From CAZDDI01 sp964504195 (lineage in GTDB: Bacteria > Chloroflexota > Anaerolineae > B4-G1 > SLSP01), in contig CAZDDI010000082.1 of the NCBI GenBank assembly GCA_964504195.1, positions 1 to 16,379 on the forward strand: a stretch of DNA of 16,379 nucleotides, given 5' to 3'. A program made the translations under genes and the position numbers. Below the pieces are notes generated by a model. The model was not told the origin of the DNA. It saw only the letters and a program-made list of their open reading frames with translations, and made no database searches. Shown one piece after another: positions 1 to 7,482 of this stretch. The stretch's first letter is position 1, and every line of letters begins with the position of its first letter.

Positions 1-60
1 GAGCAGCCGGTTTTTGGCTGGTGGAGTATTCTTTGTTAAGGTGCAAAAGTCGAGTATTAA

Positions 61-107
61 GCCTTTCAAATCTGCCAGGTCTGTAGGCTAAACTTAATGA
101 CATGGGT
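61..107. repeat. partial copy of the element-B palindromic repeat
   Basis: This stretch aligns without gaps to 3671-3717. Shared blocks are CCAGGTCT (75-82 and 3685-3692), AAACTTAATGA (90-100 and 3700-3710) and ATGG (102-105 and 3712-3715). Only one arm of the palindrome seen at 3590-3709 is present, so it is a fragment or a diverged half. It lies downstream of the GH3 gene with no coding function visible. Confidence 0.6.
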
Positions 108-127
108 TCGTAAAATTGAGCCGGCTT

Positions 128-205
128 GCCGTCCACGAATTTTGCCACGAATACACGAATGCCCACTTGCATGGATTTGTGTATTCGTGAAGATTCGGGG
201 ACGGC
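128..205. repeat. imperfect palindrome with CACGAAT units, just after the GH3 gene
   Basis: Outer arms GCCGTCC (128-134) and GGACGGC (199-205) are perfectly complementary. Inner arms CACGAATACACGAAT (146-160) and ATTTGTGTATTCGTG (175-189) pair at 14 of 15 positions. The whole 78 bases can fold into one long hairpin beginning 8 bases past the GH3 stop. The look is that of a dispersed palindromic element. It could protect the 3' end of the glycoside hydrolase mRNA or help end it, but there is no clear U-run on the minus strand. Confidence 0.6.
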
Positions 206-213
206 CCTGGTAA

Positions 214-2088
214 TTATTCCAACCCATAACCGAACGGGAACAGTGGCGGGTCATCGTTTGCGCCGAGCGGTACCTGATCCATTGAGGCGGGCCAGGTGAA
301 GGGCAGCTTGCCCGTGAACGGCGTAGCGCCGAAGAGACCATCCGCTACGCCCTGGCCCTCGCTGCCGGGCAACCAGGCTACTACGACGGCGTCCGCTAGT
401 TCGAGCGCCTCATCAATGATGAGCGGGCGGCCCGTGATCAGGATGACGATGAGCGTCTCGCTGTTCTCCCGCAGCCGGGTGATGACCGCCAAATCCACAT
501 CGGTCAGTGTGAGTTCCGCCTGGTCGCCGCGCCCCTCGGCGTAAGGTGACTCACCCACAACGGCAATGCCCACCTCGGCCTGGGTATCGAATCGGCCAAA
601 CCGGCTGTAGCGCACATCGGTGTTTGTATCCGCCGTGGCTTCTATCGCTTGCAGGATTGTGGCCCCCTCGGTAATGTTACCGGCCTGCCCCTGCCACTCA
701 ATCGTCCAGCCGCCGCATTGGATGCCGATGTCATCCGCCGCGACGCCGCCGACATGGATGAGGCTCACGTTCCCAGCGATGGGGAGCGCGCTCCCCTCGT
801 TCTTGAGCAGCACCAGCGATTGGGCGACGGCCTCGCGGGCCAGCGCGCGATGCTCATCCACGCCGACCATGTCCAACAAGGCCGGGTCGCTCATGGGCTG
901 CTCGAAGAGGCCCAATGCAAACTTCACCGTGAGGATGCGGCGCACGGCGTCATCAATGCGCTCCTGGGAGACATCACCCTTCTCTACCGCCTCGGTCAGC
1001 GTGGTGATGAAGCGCGAGTAATCGTAAGGTACCATATTCATATCCACGCCCGCATTGATGGCCGCGACAACGGCCTCGTAGTAATTCGGCGAAATCTGGT
1101 CAATGCCGCCCCAATCGGAGATGATAAAGCCTTCGAACCCCAACTCGCCCTTGAGCACCTCCGTGATGAGGTAGTGTTGCGCGTGCATCTTCATCCCACC
1201 CCAGCTCGAAAAAGAAATCATGATGCTCTGCGCCCCGGCTTCGATAGCATCCAGATAAGGCGGCAGGTGAATGGCGCGCAGCGTGGCTTCATCTACATCG
1301 GTCACACCCTGATCGAGCTGATAATTTTCCGTGGTGGAGCTACCCCATGTCGTACCGCCGTCGCCCACGAAGTGCTTGGGGGTTGCCAGGATAGTGCGTG
1401 GGTCGGCGAGGTTGTTTCCTTGCAGCCCTTCCAGGTACGCGGTCGCCAGCTCGGAGACGAGGGCCGTATTGTCGCTGTACGCCTCGTAGGTGCGTCCCCA
1501 ACGGATGTCCTGTGGCACGGCCAGCACGGGCGCGAAGTTCCACTCGATGCTGGTGGCAGCCACTTCCAGGGCGGTCACTGCGCCGATGCGCCGCACCAAG
1601 TCGGCATTGCGCGTCGCGCCCAGGCCGATGTTGTGCGGGAAGATGACCGCGCCCCGGACGTTGTTGTGCCCGTGAATGGCGTCTACGCCGTAGATGAGGG
1701 GAATACCCAGCCGGGTTTCCAACGCAGCAGTCTTGTAGCGGTTGACCATCTCCGCCCAGGCGGCGGGCGTGTTGGGAGTGGGATAGCCGCCTCCGCCGCT
1801 CAGGATGCTGCCGATGGCGTATTCCGTGACGGCCTGCGGGTTGATGCTGTTCTTCTCGATCTGCGTCATCTGGCCGATCTTCTCCGCCAGGGTCATGCGG
1901 GCGAGCAAATCCTCGGCGCGCGCGGCAGGGGAGAGCGTGGCATCAAGATAGGCGGGCAGCGGGGCCTCGCTGATGGGGGCTACTGTGCCCGTTACGGGTG
2001 TGGTAGAAGTGGCAGGGGTTGTAGGTGGTTGCTGACATGCCGACAGCAACATGGTACATACAAGAAAGAGTAAGAATAGATTTTTCAT
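214..2088 (-). CDS. glycoside hydrolase family 3 lipoprotein (beta-glucosidase-like)
   Basis: A 624-residue exported enzyme that probably removes terminal beta-linked glucose from oligosaccharides outside the cell. It has a lipoprotein signal peptide with lipobox LLSAC (Cys18) and a short Thr/Pro-rich linker. The GH3 N-terminal barrel spans about 55-400, with the KH motif at Lys238-His239 and the nucleophile Asp325 in ISDWGGI. The GH3 C-terminal domain follows (about 420-624); GESPYAEGRGD at 512-522 matches the acid/base loop of barley ExoI-type exo-glucanases, so Glu513 is the likely acid/base. The length suits two-domain ExoI-type members. The start codon overlaps the previous stop as ATGA (2085-2088) and has no strong ribosome site, which suggests translational coupling to the upstream hydrolase. 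The family assignment is firm. The exact substrate (cellobiose, other beta-glucans or xylosides) is inferred from the CebR-like box far upstream. Confidence 0.93.
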   Translation of the reverse strand: MKNLFLLFLVCTMLLSACQQPPTTPATSTTPVTGTVAPISEAPLPAYLDATLSPAARAEDLLARMTLAEKIGQMTQIEKNSINPQAVTEYAIGSILSGGGGYPTPNTPAAWAEMVNRYKTAALETRLGIPLIYGVDAIHGHNNVRGAVIFPHNIGLGATRNADLVRRIGAVTALEVAATSIEWNFAPVLAVPQDIRWGRTYEAYSDNTALVSELATAYLEGLQGNNLADPRTILATPKHFVGDGGTTWGSSTTENYQLDQGVTDVDEATLRAIHLPPYLDAIEAGAQSIMISFSSWGGMKMHAQHYLITEVLKGELGFEGFIISDWGGIDQISPNYYEAVVAAINAGVDMNMVPYDYSRFITTLTEAVEKGDVSQERIDDAVRRILTVKFALGLFEQPMSDPALLDMVGVDEHRALAREAVAQSLVLLKNEGSALPIAGNVSLIHVGGVAADDIGIQCGGWTIEWQGQAGNITEGATILQAIEATADTNTDVRYSRFGRFDTQAEVGIAVVGESPYAEGRGDQAELTLTDVDLAVITRLRENSETLIVILITGRPLIIDEALELADAVVVAWLPGSEGQGVADGLFGATPFTGKLPFTWPASMDQVPLGANDDPPLFPFGYGLE

Positions 2089-3401
2089 TGAATCACCAAC
2101 AGTGTAACGGATTGGGGCGGCAGCGTAAATACTGCGCCATTGCTAAAGGGGATATCATCCAGTTGCTCGGCAGAGGTGGTCGCATCCAAGCGCCAAACTT
2201 GCGCGGGGGTAGGAGATTGACCTTGCACTACCAATGGTTTGCTGATAGTCTCTGCGCTCAGGTTGATGAGCATGATAGTGAGCGCGCCATCGTCGCGGCG
2301 GGCGGCGTACAGGCCCACCTGCGCATCATCAGCGGCGGCATAGACCAACCGGTTGCCGAATTGCTGGTATAAGCGGTAAACGTAGTAAGTGGGTCGCGCT
2401 TCAGAGCGTGAGAGTAGCCCATAGCCGCCGAGGCTTGGATTGCTCTGCAAGGTAAAATAGTTGACCATGGCAACGTCCTGGCGGATCATGCGCCCCAGTG
2501 AGTCGGCCCACCATATCGCGTTGTAAAAAGAGTCGGGCGTGGCTGGCCCGCCGATAGCATTCGACCAGTGTGAATTGACTTCGGTCACAGCAATCGGCAA
2601 ATCGCGCTCCGTGGTCTCCAAAATCAACTCGCGCAAGTACGCAATGATGGCATCCCACTCGGCGGAAGCCGCACGCAATTCTTCTATGGTCGCCGCGCGC
2701 CCGCCCCGCCCTTGCGGGAAGGGATAGCGATGGATGGAAACCACATCCACCAAATCCCCGTTCGCTTTGAGGAATTCGGTCATCCAATCCAGGCCGAAGG
2801 GGTCTTTAGGGGTGCTGGCAAGATCGGGGCCGAACTGGTGTAGCTCCGGGCCGATCAGCAAAATGGAGGGGTCTACTGCGCGCATCGCCTCAGCAAAGGC
2901 GCGCCATTCGGTGTTGAAGCGTTCTACTCCGTATTCCGAGTCACCGCGTGAGGTCGCAAAGAGCGTTGGCTCGTTGCCGATACCCCAATAGCGGAAGTCA
3001 TAGCCCTGCTCAATGTTGGCGTAATGGACGAGCTCCGCCGCTTTTTCTGGCGTGCTGCCAAATAGACGCGTATTAAGGCTTACTTGTGCGCCGAGCTGTT
3101 CCGCCAACGTCGCAAACTGATCCACATGAGCGTGGGTGAGATCGTTCTCATCGCCCCAGTTGCCGCCGGGAAACCGGATCAAGGTGATGCCGGCTTCTTG
3201 AGCCAACGATAGCATCGAATCATTGACGAAAGCCCACGGCCCGTGATTGACGCCGTACACATGCGGATTGATTGGGCCTAAGTCGAGGTTGGGGTCTACC
3301 GTCCATTGTCCAGGAACGGGCGTAGGGAGGGGCGGCGCTTGCGTCGGAGCTGCTACGCATGCCGTCAAAGCCAGAAGTAGTAGTATAAGTAGAATTTTCA
3401 T
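2085..3401 (-). CDS. clan GH-A glycoside hydrolase lipoprotein, family uncertain
   Basis: A 438-residue exported protein with lipobox LTAC (Cys15) and a Pro-rich linker to about residue 33. It carries the landmarks of a clan GH-A barrel: VYGVN near 48-52, RFPGGNW at 76-82, the acid/base motif GNEP with Glu144, and the nucleophile strand AVTEVNSHW with Glu274. A small beta domain at about 350-438 ends the protein. Layout and size recall the GH39, GH44, GH51 and GH79 group, but no single family can be fixed by eye, so the substrate is open; a beta-glucan or hemicellulose chain would fit its partner GH3 enzyme, with which it is translationally coupled. The ribosome site is weak (GGGA about 8 bases before the ATG). 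Upstream lies the repeat cluster 3442-3844, so this pair may be transcribed apart from the transporter genes. Confidence 0.8.
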   Translation of the reverse strand: MKILLILLLLALTACVAAPTQAPPLPTPVPGQWTVDPNLDLGPINPHVYGVNHGPWAFVNDSMLSLAQEAGITLIRFPGGNWGDENDLTHAHVDQFATLAEQLGAQVSLNTRLFGSTPEKAAELVHYANIEQGYDFRYWGIGNEPTLFATSRGDSEYGVERFNTEWRAFAEAMRAVDPSILLIGPELHQFGPDLASTPKDPFGLDWMTEFLKANGDLVDVVSIHRYPFPQGRGGRAATIEELRAASAEWDAIIAYLRELILETTERDLPIAVTEVNSHWSNAIGGPATPDSFYNAIWWADSLGRMIRQDVAMVNYFTLQSNPSLGGYGLLSRSEARPTYYVYRLYQQFGNRLVYAAADDAQVGLYAARRDDGALTIMLINLSAETISKPLVVQGQSPTPAQVWRLDATTSAEQLDDIPFSNGAVFTLPPQSVTLLVIQ

Positions 3402-3424
3402 AGTGTGCTTCCCGTCCCTCTCCT

Positions 3425-3453
3425 ATTATTCCTCTAATGTTATTAAGTTGTAA
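3425..3453 (-). promoter_or_regulatory. possible weak promoter for the glycoside hydrolase pair
   Basis: Reading the minus strand, TTACAA (3453-3448) is followed by 17 bases and AATAAT (3430-3425), about 24 bases before the ATG at 3401. Both boxes depart from consensus. The -35 box would overlap the end of palindromic element A by four bases (3450-3453), so an insertion may have helped create it. Treat as a candidate only. Confidence 0.3.
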
Positions 3454-3598
3454 CTACTCAGGCCAAAACTATATTTGTCATTGCGAGCCGTCTGCGGCGA
3501 AGCAATCTCAACCATTAACGAGATTGCGCCGTTCGCAGACGAACGGACGCCGCGGAGACGCGGCTCGCAATGACAAGGCTGAGTAGTTACATTAAGTT
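3442..3598. mobile_element. element A: 141-bp MITE with 8-bp target duplication (IS66-like ends)
   Basis: The element proper is 3450-3590. Its left end GTAACTACTCAGGCC (3450-3464) and right end GGCTGAGTAGTTAC (3577-3590) are inverted repeats. It is flanked by perfect 8-bp direct repeats ATTAAGTT (3442-3449 and 3591-3598). The core is a branched palindrome: TTGTCATTGCGAGCC (3475-3489) pairs perfectly with 3562-3576, GTCTGCG (3490-3496) with 3534-3540, and GCAATCTC (3502-3509) with 3520-3527. It has no room for a transposase. GTAA ends and 8-bp duplications are typical of the IS66 family, so an IS66-type transposase acting in trans is likely. The CATTGCGAG core resembles palindromic repeats seen in many bacterial genomes. 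Confidence 0.8.
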
Positions 3599-3709
3599 AA
3601 GACCTGGTAGGTTTCGCCCAAATTGGGCGGGGTAGTATTTTACCAGTGAATAACGACGTTTTGTAGACTCAAGGCGGAAACCTACCAGGTCTATGTCCCA
3701 AACTTAATG
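3590..3709. repeat. element B: palindromic repeat between the two MITEs
   Basis: CATTAAGTT (3590-3598) and AACTTAATG (3701-3709) form the outer ends. The arms 3600-3618 and 3673-3692 (AGACCTGGTAGG at one end, CCTACCAGGTCT at the other) are complementary with one extra base on the right. A smaller hairpin, CGCCCAA with TTGGGCG (3615-3629), sits inside the left half. Element A appears to have inserted at its left end. No target duplication of its own was found. A partial relative is at 61-107. Confidence 0.65.
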
Positions 3710-3717
3710 ATATGGAT

Positions 3718-3844
3718 TATTTTTCGTAACTACTCAGCCAAGAGGTGGGACGCACTTGTTTTACAGGCAAGACCGTGAGTTTTGTGCTTCCCGCCGCCAT
3801 TTCAGGCGCAAAAGTGCGTCCCACCTGCGTAGTTACTATTTTTC
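3718..3844. mobile_element. element C: 111-bp MITE with 8-bp target duplication, inside a stop codon
   Basis: The element proper is 3726-3836. The left end GTAACTACTCAGCC (3726-3739) is inverted at the right as GTAACTACGCAGG (read from 3836 back). Perfect 8-bp direct repeats TATTTTTC flank it (3718-3725 and 3837-3844). The core arms GGTGGGACGCACTT (3744-3757) and AAGTGCGTCCCACC (3812-3825) pair perfectly. The ends match element A while the core differs, so the two are members of one end-defined family with different interiors. The insertion point is the stop codon of the permease gene at 3836-4900. There is no transposase gene. Confidence 0.8.
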
Positions 3845-4900
3845 TACGCCTGTGACAACTACCCCTTGCATAAAGACCCGTTGTGCAAAGAAGAATACGA
3901 TGACGGGCAGCACTGCCGAGATGAGCGCCGAGGCCTGGATAAGGTTGGTGGACTGTGAATAGAGATTATTGAATGCGGTGAGGCCCACGGTGATCGGGAA
4001 CTTTGTCGGGTTGCCGGCGAGGTAGATGAGTGGGCCGAAGAAGTCGTTCCAAGACCAGAAGAAATGGAAGAGCGCCACCGCCGTTAAGGCTGGCACAGCT
4101 TGGGGGATGATGATGGACCAGAAGATGCGGAACGGGCCGGCCCCGTCAATCATTGCGGCTTCATCCAACTCACGGGGCAGACTGAGGAAGAATTGGCGCA
4201 AGAGGAAAACATTGGTACCCCACGAGAAGAAGGCCGGCATGATGAGGGGCAGCCAAGTGCCTACCAGACCCAGACGATACCACACGAAGTAAGTGGGGAT
4301 GAGTGTTACGGCACTGGGCAGGATGACGGTGGAGAGCATCAGCATGAATAACACGTTCTTATAAGGGATACGGAAACGCGCAAATCCATAGGCTACTAGT
4401 GAGGCCGAGATTACCGCCCCCAAGGTTGTAATACCCGCATACATCAGGGTATTGCTCAAGAGCATAGGGAAGTTGATGGTATTCCAGGCCTTGACAAAAT
4501 TGTTCCATTGTGGATCCGGGGTCCAGGCGCGGTCCAGTTGCCGCCATACCCCTTCCCACTCGATTAGCCCCCGCTCTGGATGGTCGGGATCAACAAAAGA
4601 ACTATTGGTGCGCCCCTTGACTACTAAAGCCAGCTCCTGCATTTCTCCATCTATTGGCACCAGGTAAATCTCGTAGTTTCTGCCTTCATATTCGAATTGA
4701 CCCTCGGTAGCCGGCCACCAGGGCGCGCCAATTTTGGAGAACTGGCTATCGGTTTTCAGCGCAGTTACAATACCGTAAAACATGGGGATTAGAAAGATGA
4801 ACAGAATTACCAGTGTAAGCCCGGTCACAGCTGTGGATTCCAACCCCTCGCGCAGTTTGCGTGACATCATGCGGCCTTGCGGTATGGGTTTATGCTTCAT
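3836..4900 (-). CDS. carbohydrate ABC importer permease, MalG type
   Basis: An integral membrane subunit of 354 residues that pairs with the product of the gene just upstream to form the sugar channel. The EAA loop that docks the ATPase is at about 244-270 (ELDEAAMIDGAG, then SIIIPQ). About six transmembrane helices are visible. The family is usually 270-300 residues; the excess is a hydrophilic loop at about 55-130 between helix 1 and helix 2, placed outside the cell and carrying many Trp and acidic residues. The start at 4900 was chosen over 4921 because GGAGG lies about ten bases before it and the previous stop lies one base upstream. The stop codon TAG (3838-3836) is formed partly by mobile element C. 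No ATPase gene is nearby. Confidence 0.93.
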   Translation of the reverse strand: MKHKPIPQGRMMSRKLREGLESTAVTGLTLVILFIFLIPMFYGIVTALKTDSQFSKIGAPWWPATEGQFEYEGRNYEIYLVPIDGEMQELALVVKGRTNSSFVDPDHPERGLIEWEGVWRQLDRAWTPDPQWNNFVKAWNTINFPMLLSNTLMYAGITTLGAVISASLVAYGFARFRIPYKNVLFMLMLSTVILPSAVTLIPTYFVWYRLGLVGTWLPLIMPAFFSWGTNVFLLRQFFLSLPRELDEAAMIDGAGPFRIFWSIIIPQAVPALTAVALFHFFWSWNDFFGPLIYLAGNPTKFPITVGLTAFNNLYSQSTNLIQASALISAVLPVIVFFFAQRVFMQGVVVTGVEK

Positions 4901-4901
4901 G

Positions 4902-5876
4902 TTATAGTTCCTCCGAGGCATAGTACACCCAGCGGCGGGCAGTACCGAAGAGAACCACCGTGATGATTAAAGCTACAATGAACATCAACCAGGCCAGGGT
5001 TGCACCATAGCCCATGTTGGAAAAAGTAAATGATTGCTTGTAGAAATAGACCATGTAGAAGCGTGTCATCCCCTGTGGGAAACCAGTTCCCTGGTTTAGC
5101 ACGAAAGGCGCCAGGAAGTACTGCAAGGAACCAATCACGCTCAGCACCAGTTGGTAGAAAATGACGGAGGTGATCATCGGGATAGTGATTTTGAACAGGC
5201 GTTGCAGCCAAGTGGCACCATCAATCTCGGCGGCTTCGTAGAGTTCGGTGGGCACACCTTGAAGCCCGGCCAGGAAGATAATCATGGCATTCCCCACACC
5301 CCACAGTCCAAACATGGTATAGGCGAAATAGACCAGTTTGGGATCAGCCAGCCACCGCAACCCCTGCGTGCCAGTCGCTTGAATACCCGTGAAACGTTCA
5401 ATCAAGACGTTGATCCAGCCGGTATGCTCATTCAATACCCCGTTCCAGATGAGCACGGACGCTACCAGGGGAATCATGGTCGGCATATAGAACAGGGTGC
5501 GGTAAACGTTTTTTCCGAGCACGTTCTTGGAATTCAAAATAATGGCGAGGAACAAGGAAAAGCCTAAGCCGATAGGGAGCGAAATGGCCGCAAATTGTAT
5601 GGTGCGCAAAAAAGATTGACGTACTTCGGGGTCTTGAAATAGTGCCCGTTGCCAGTTTTGAAATCCGATGAAGCGGGCTTGTTCAGGAAGCGTCGGGTTA
5701 AAGTCCATCAGGGAAAAACCAAAAGAGGCAATCATCGGCAATACGTAGAATGCCAAGAAGCCGATAATCCATGGACTGAGGAATAATAAACCCCATAAGG
5801 CCTCTTTTTTTTGGCGACGGGTCATCTTGGGTTTGCGCTGGTTGCCGTTTTGCGGGGATTTAGTTTTTTCGGACAT
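4902..5876 (-). CDS. carbohydrate ABC importer permease, MalF/UgpA type
   Basis: A 324-residue inner-membrane permease and partner of the MalG-type subunit that follows after one base. It starts with a Lys-rich cytoplasmic tail (1-27), then six predicted helices. The ATPase-docking EAA loop is at about 211-233 (ELYEAAEIDGATW, then KITIP). The start has GAGG about eight bases upstream. It lies 63 bases behind the binding-protein gene, with a strong hairpin in the gap. The role is uptake of an oligosaccharide delivered by the binding protein; the substrate is inferred only from the CebR-like operator and the glycosidases. Tight spacing shows co-transcription with both neighbours. Confidence 0.94.
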   Translation of the reverse strand: MSEKTKSPQNGNQRKPKMTRRQKKEALWGLLFLSPWIIGFLAFYVLPMIASFGFSLMDFNPTLPEQARFIGFQNWQRALFQDPEVRQSFLRTIQFAAISLPIGLGFSLFLAIILNSKNVLGKNVYRTLFYMPTMIPLVASVLIWNGVLNEHTGWINVLIERFTGIQATGTQGLRWLADPKLVYFAYTMFGLWGVGNAMIIFLAGLQGVPTELYEAAEIDGATWLQRLFKITIPMITSVIFYQLVLSVIGSLQYFLAPFVLNQGTGFPQGMTRFYMVYFYKQSFTFSNMGYGATLAWLMFIVALIITVVLFGTARRWVYYASEEL

Positions 5877-5895
5877 ATTGCACCTCGGATTTGGT

Positions 5896-5926
5896 TTCGG
5901 CCTGGCCCATATTGGGCCAGGCCGAA
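5896..5926 (-). promoter_or_regulatory. 14-bp stem-loop between binding protein and permease genes
   Basis: TTCGGCCTGGCCCA (5896-5909) and TGGGCCAGGCCGAA (5913-5926) pair perfectly around a three-base loop. It begins 13 bases after the binding-protein stop. On the minus strand no U-run follows, so it is not a typical intrinsic terminator. The position is that of hairpins which protect the 3' end of binding-protein mRNA and let that protein be made in excess over the permeases, as known for malE-malF. That role here is inferred. Confidence 0.8.
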
Positions 5927-5939
5927 GAAAGCGGGGAAA

Positions 5940-7406
5940 TTATTGGGCTGCGTCGAAGATTCTCTGCAACGCGGTCTTGAGGGTATCGAGTTCCGCTTGG
6001 AAGTCTAGATCAGGGGTGTTCGCCAGGTAATTCCAAAATTCATCGTAGCGATCGGTCGTCTCCTGGAATGCCGGCATCCAGCTCTCGTGATTGGGGTTGT
6101 CAGGATACTCGACTGCATCCACTACCACATCCCAGTTGATATCCCGGGTGGGGAAGTTGTCTGCGCTATAGGTGTCAAAGTAGTTGTCCTGCATGGAGAG
6201 GCGTGCGGGCATACCCCCGTAGACATTGAGTAGTTTACCGGCGGTTTCGGAACTGAGTAAGTAACTCAGCACTTCGAAAGCGGCCTCGTGGTTCTTGCTG
6301 CCACGCGGAATCCCGAAGGTGTCTGCGTGCATTTTGGCAGTGATGGTGCCGTTGTAGGATGGGGTTGCCGCAAATTGCCACTCAAAAGGTACATCCAGCG
6401 CCCAGGGCGCCACGTACCACATGTGAATGTGAACCATCGCCAGGTTGCCGGAGCCGAAGGTGCCGCCGCCGCTCTGCAGGAAGTCCGCACCGCCGTAAGG
6501 GCCATTCGGGATGAAGTAGTCTTCCCACCAGCCATTGTAGGTCCATTCCCAGGCAGCTTCCCAGGCGGCAGGAATTTGAACGGTCTTGCCATCATCCGCA
6601 ACGATGGAGCCAGCGCCGAAGAAGGTGCCGATGCCGCGCGGGTCGGTCCACTGATTCTGCCAACCGAACTGTACGATGTTCTCCGGGTCGAAATCGGGGC
6701 TGGTAGCGTCATTGCCGTTAGCGTCCACGGTCAGGAGCATCCCTAGCTCGCGCAGCGTGTCCATGTCCCAGGGGCGGGAGTTGCCTTCTGCATCAATGTA
6801 GGGCGCGCCGTGCTCGGCGGGCGGATAGGCCAGGCCGGCCTCGTCAAACAGATCGAGATTGTAAATTACGAAGGACGGATAGATAGCGAAGGGGATACCC
6901 AGCTGGCCCTCTTCCTTCACTTGGTAGAATTCGACCATAGCGGGGTCGTAGTCGCTCAGATCGTAGTTGGTGCTATCAATTAGGGGTTGCAGGTCGAGCC
7001 AGGCACCCTTGAAGCTGTCGCGCCCGCGGATCCCCACCGGCCCAACGATGTCAGGTGCATTGCCGGCCGCGATTTGGGTCGCCAATACATCGTAAGCGGA
7101 GTCGTTATCTACGATTTCCAGAACGAGCTCGATCGCGTCCTGGGAAGCATTGAACTCGTCTACTACGGCCTGCTGGCCGGCAAACGTACCTTCATCCGAG
7201 CCGGCCCCGAGGCCGACAAACCAGCGCACGCGGGTGCGCGCAGTGGTAACGGGCGCTTCGGTGGCCGGTGCATCTGTGGCGGCCGGCACATCTGTGGCGA
7301 CCGGTGCTTGCGTCGCGGGGGCCTCAGTGGCCGGGCTGCCGCACGCACTTAAAAAGAGTCCGAAGACCATTACCAAACTTAATAGGGCCAAAAGTGACTT
7401 ACGCAT
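5940..7406 (-). CDS. sugar-binding lipoprotein of the ABC importer
   Basis: A 488-residue extracellular solute-binding protein that captures a sugar and delivers it to the two permeases encoded next. It has a lipoprotein signal with lipobox LSAC (Cys22) and then a low-complexity linker of Ala, Thr, Pro and Glu (about 25-55) made of APATEAP-like units, a style common in Chloroflexota lipoproteins. From about 58 on it has the two-lobe fold of family 1 carbohydrate-binding proteins, with many Trp residues suited to stacking on sugar rings. AGNAPDIV (about 114-121) is a usual landmark. The start is supported by GAGGAGG seven bases upstream. It lies about 100 bases behind the repressor gene with no strong promoter between, so it is probably read from the repressor promoter. 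The specific ligand cannot be seen directly. Confidence 0.92.
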   Translation of the reverse strand: MRKSLLALLSLVMVFGLFLSACGSPATEAPATQAPVATDVPAATDAPATEAPVTTARTRVRWFVGLGAGSDEGTFAGQQAVVDEFNASQDAIELVLEIVDNDSAYDVLATQIAAGNAPDIVGPVGIRGRDSFKGAWLDLQPLIDSTNYDLSDYDPAMVEFYQVKEEGQLGIPFAIYPSFVIYNLDLFDEAGLAYPPAEHGAPYIDAEGNSRPWDMDTLRELGMLLTVDANGNDATSPDFDPENIVQFGWQNQWTDPRGIGTFFGAGSIVADDGKTVQIPAAWEAAWEWTYNGWWEDYFIPNGPYGGADFLQSGGGTFGSGNLAMVHIHMWYVAPWALDVPFEWQFAATPSYNGTITAKMHADTFGIPRGSKNHEAAFEVLSYLLSSETAGKLLNVYGGMPARLSMQDNYFDTYSADNFPTRDINWDVVVDAVEYPDNPNHESWMPAFQETTDRYDEFWNYLANTPDLDFQAELDTLKTALQRIFDAAQ

Positions 7407-7482
7407 GTCATTTCCTCCTCAGGAATAAAACTAAATGTTGAAAATGTAGCTTTTTGGGACATTTATTCTGTATTTTGGGTAT

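Noticed and set aside
781..796. GGGGAGCGCGCTCCCC, a perfect 16-bp palindrome resembling the operator
   Set aside because: It is inside GH3 coding sequence and its centre is two bases longer than the CebR-like box, so it is probably chance in G/C-rich codons.
649..2073. Long open frame on the plus strand (474 codons) across the GH3 gene
   Set aside because: It is antisense to a clear GH3 enzyme with intact active-site motifs, has no recognisable domain, and results from G/C-rich codon use.
7376..7384. AACTTAAT matching the end of element B
   Set aside because: It is in the signal-peptide coding part of the binding-protein gene and has no further similarity.
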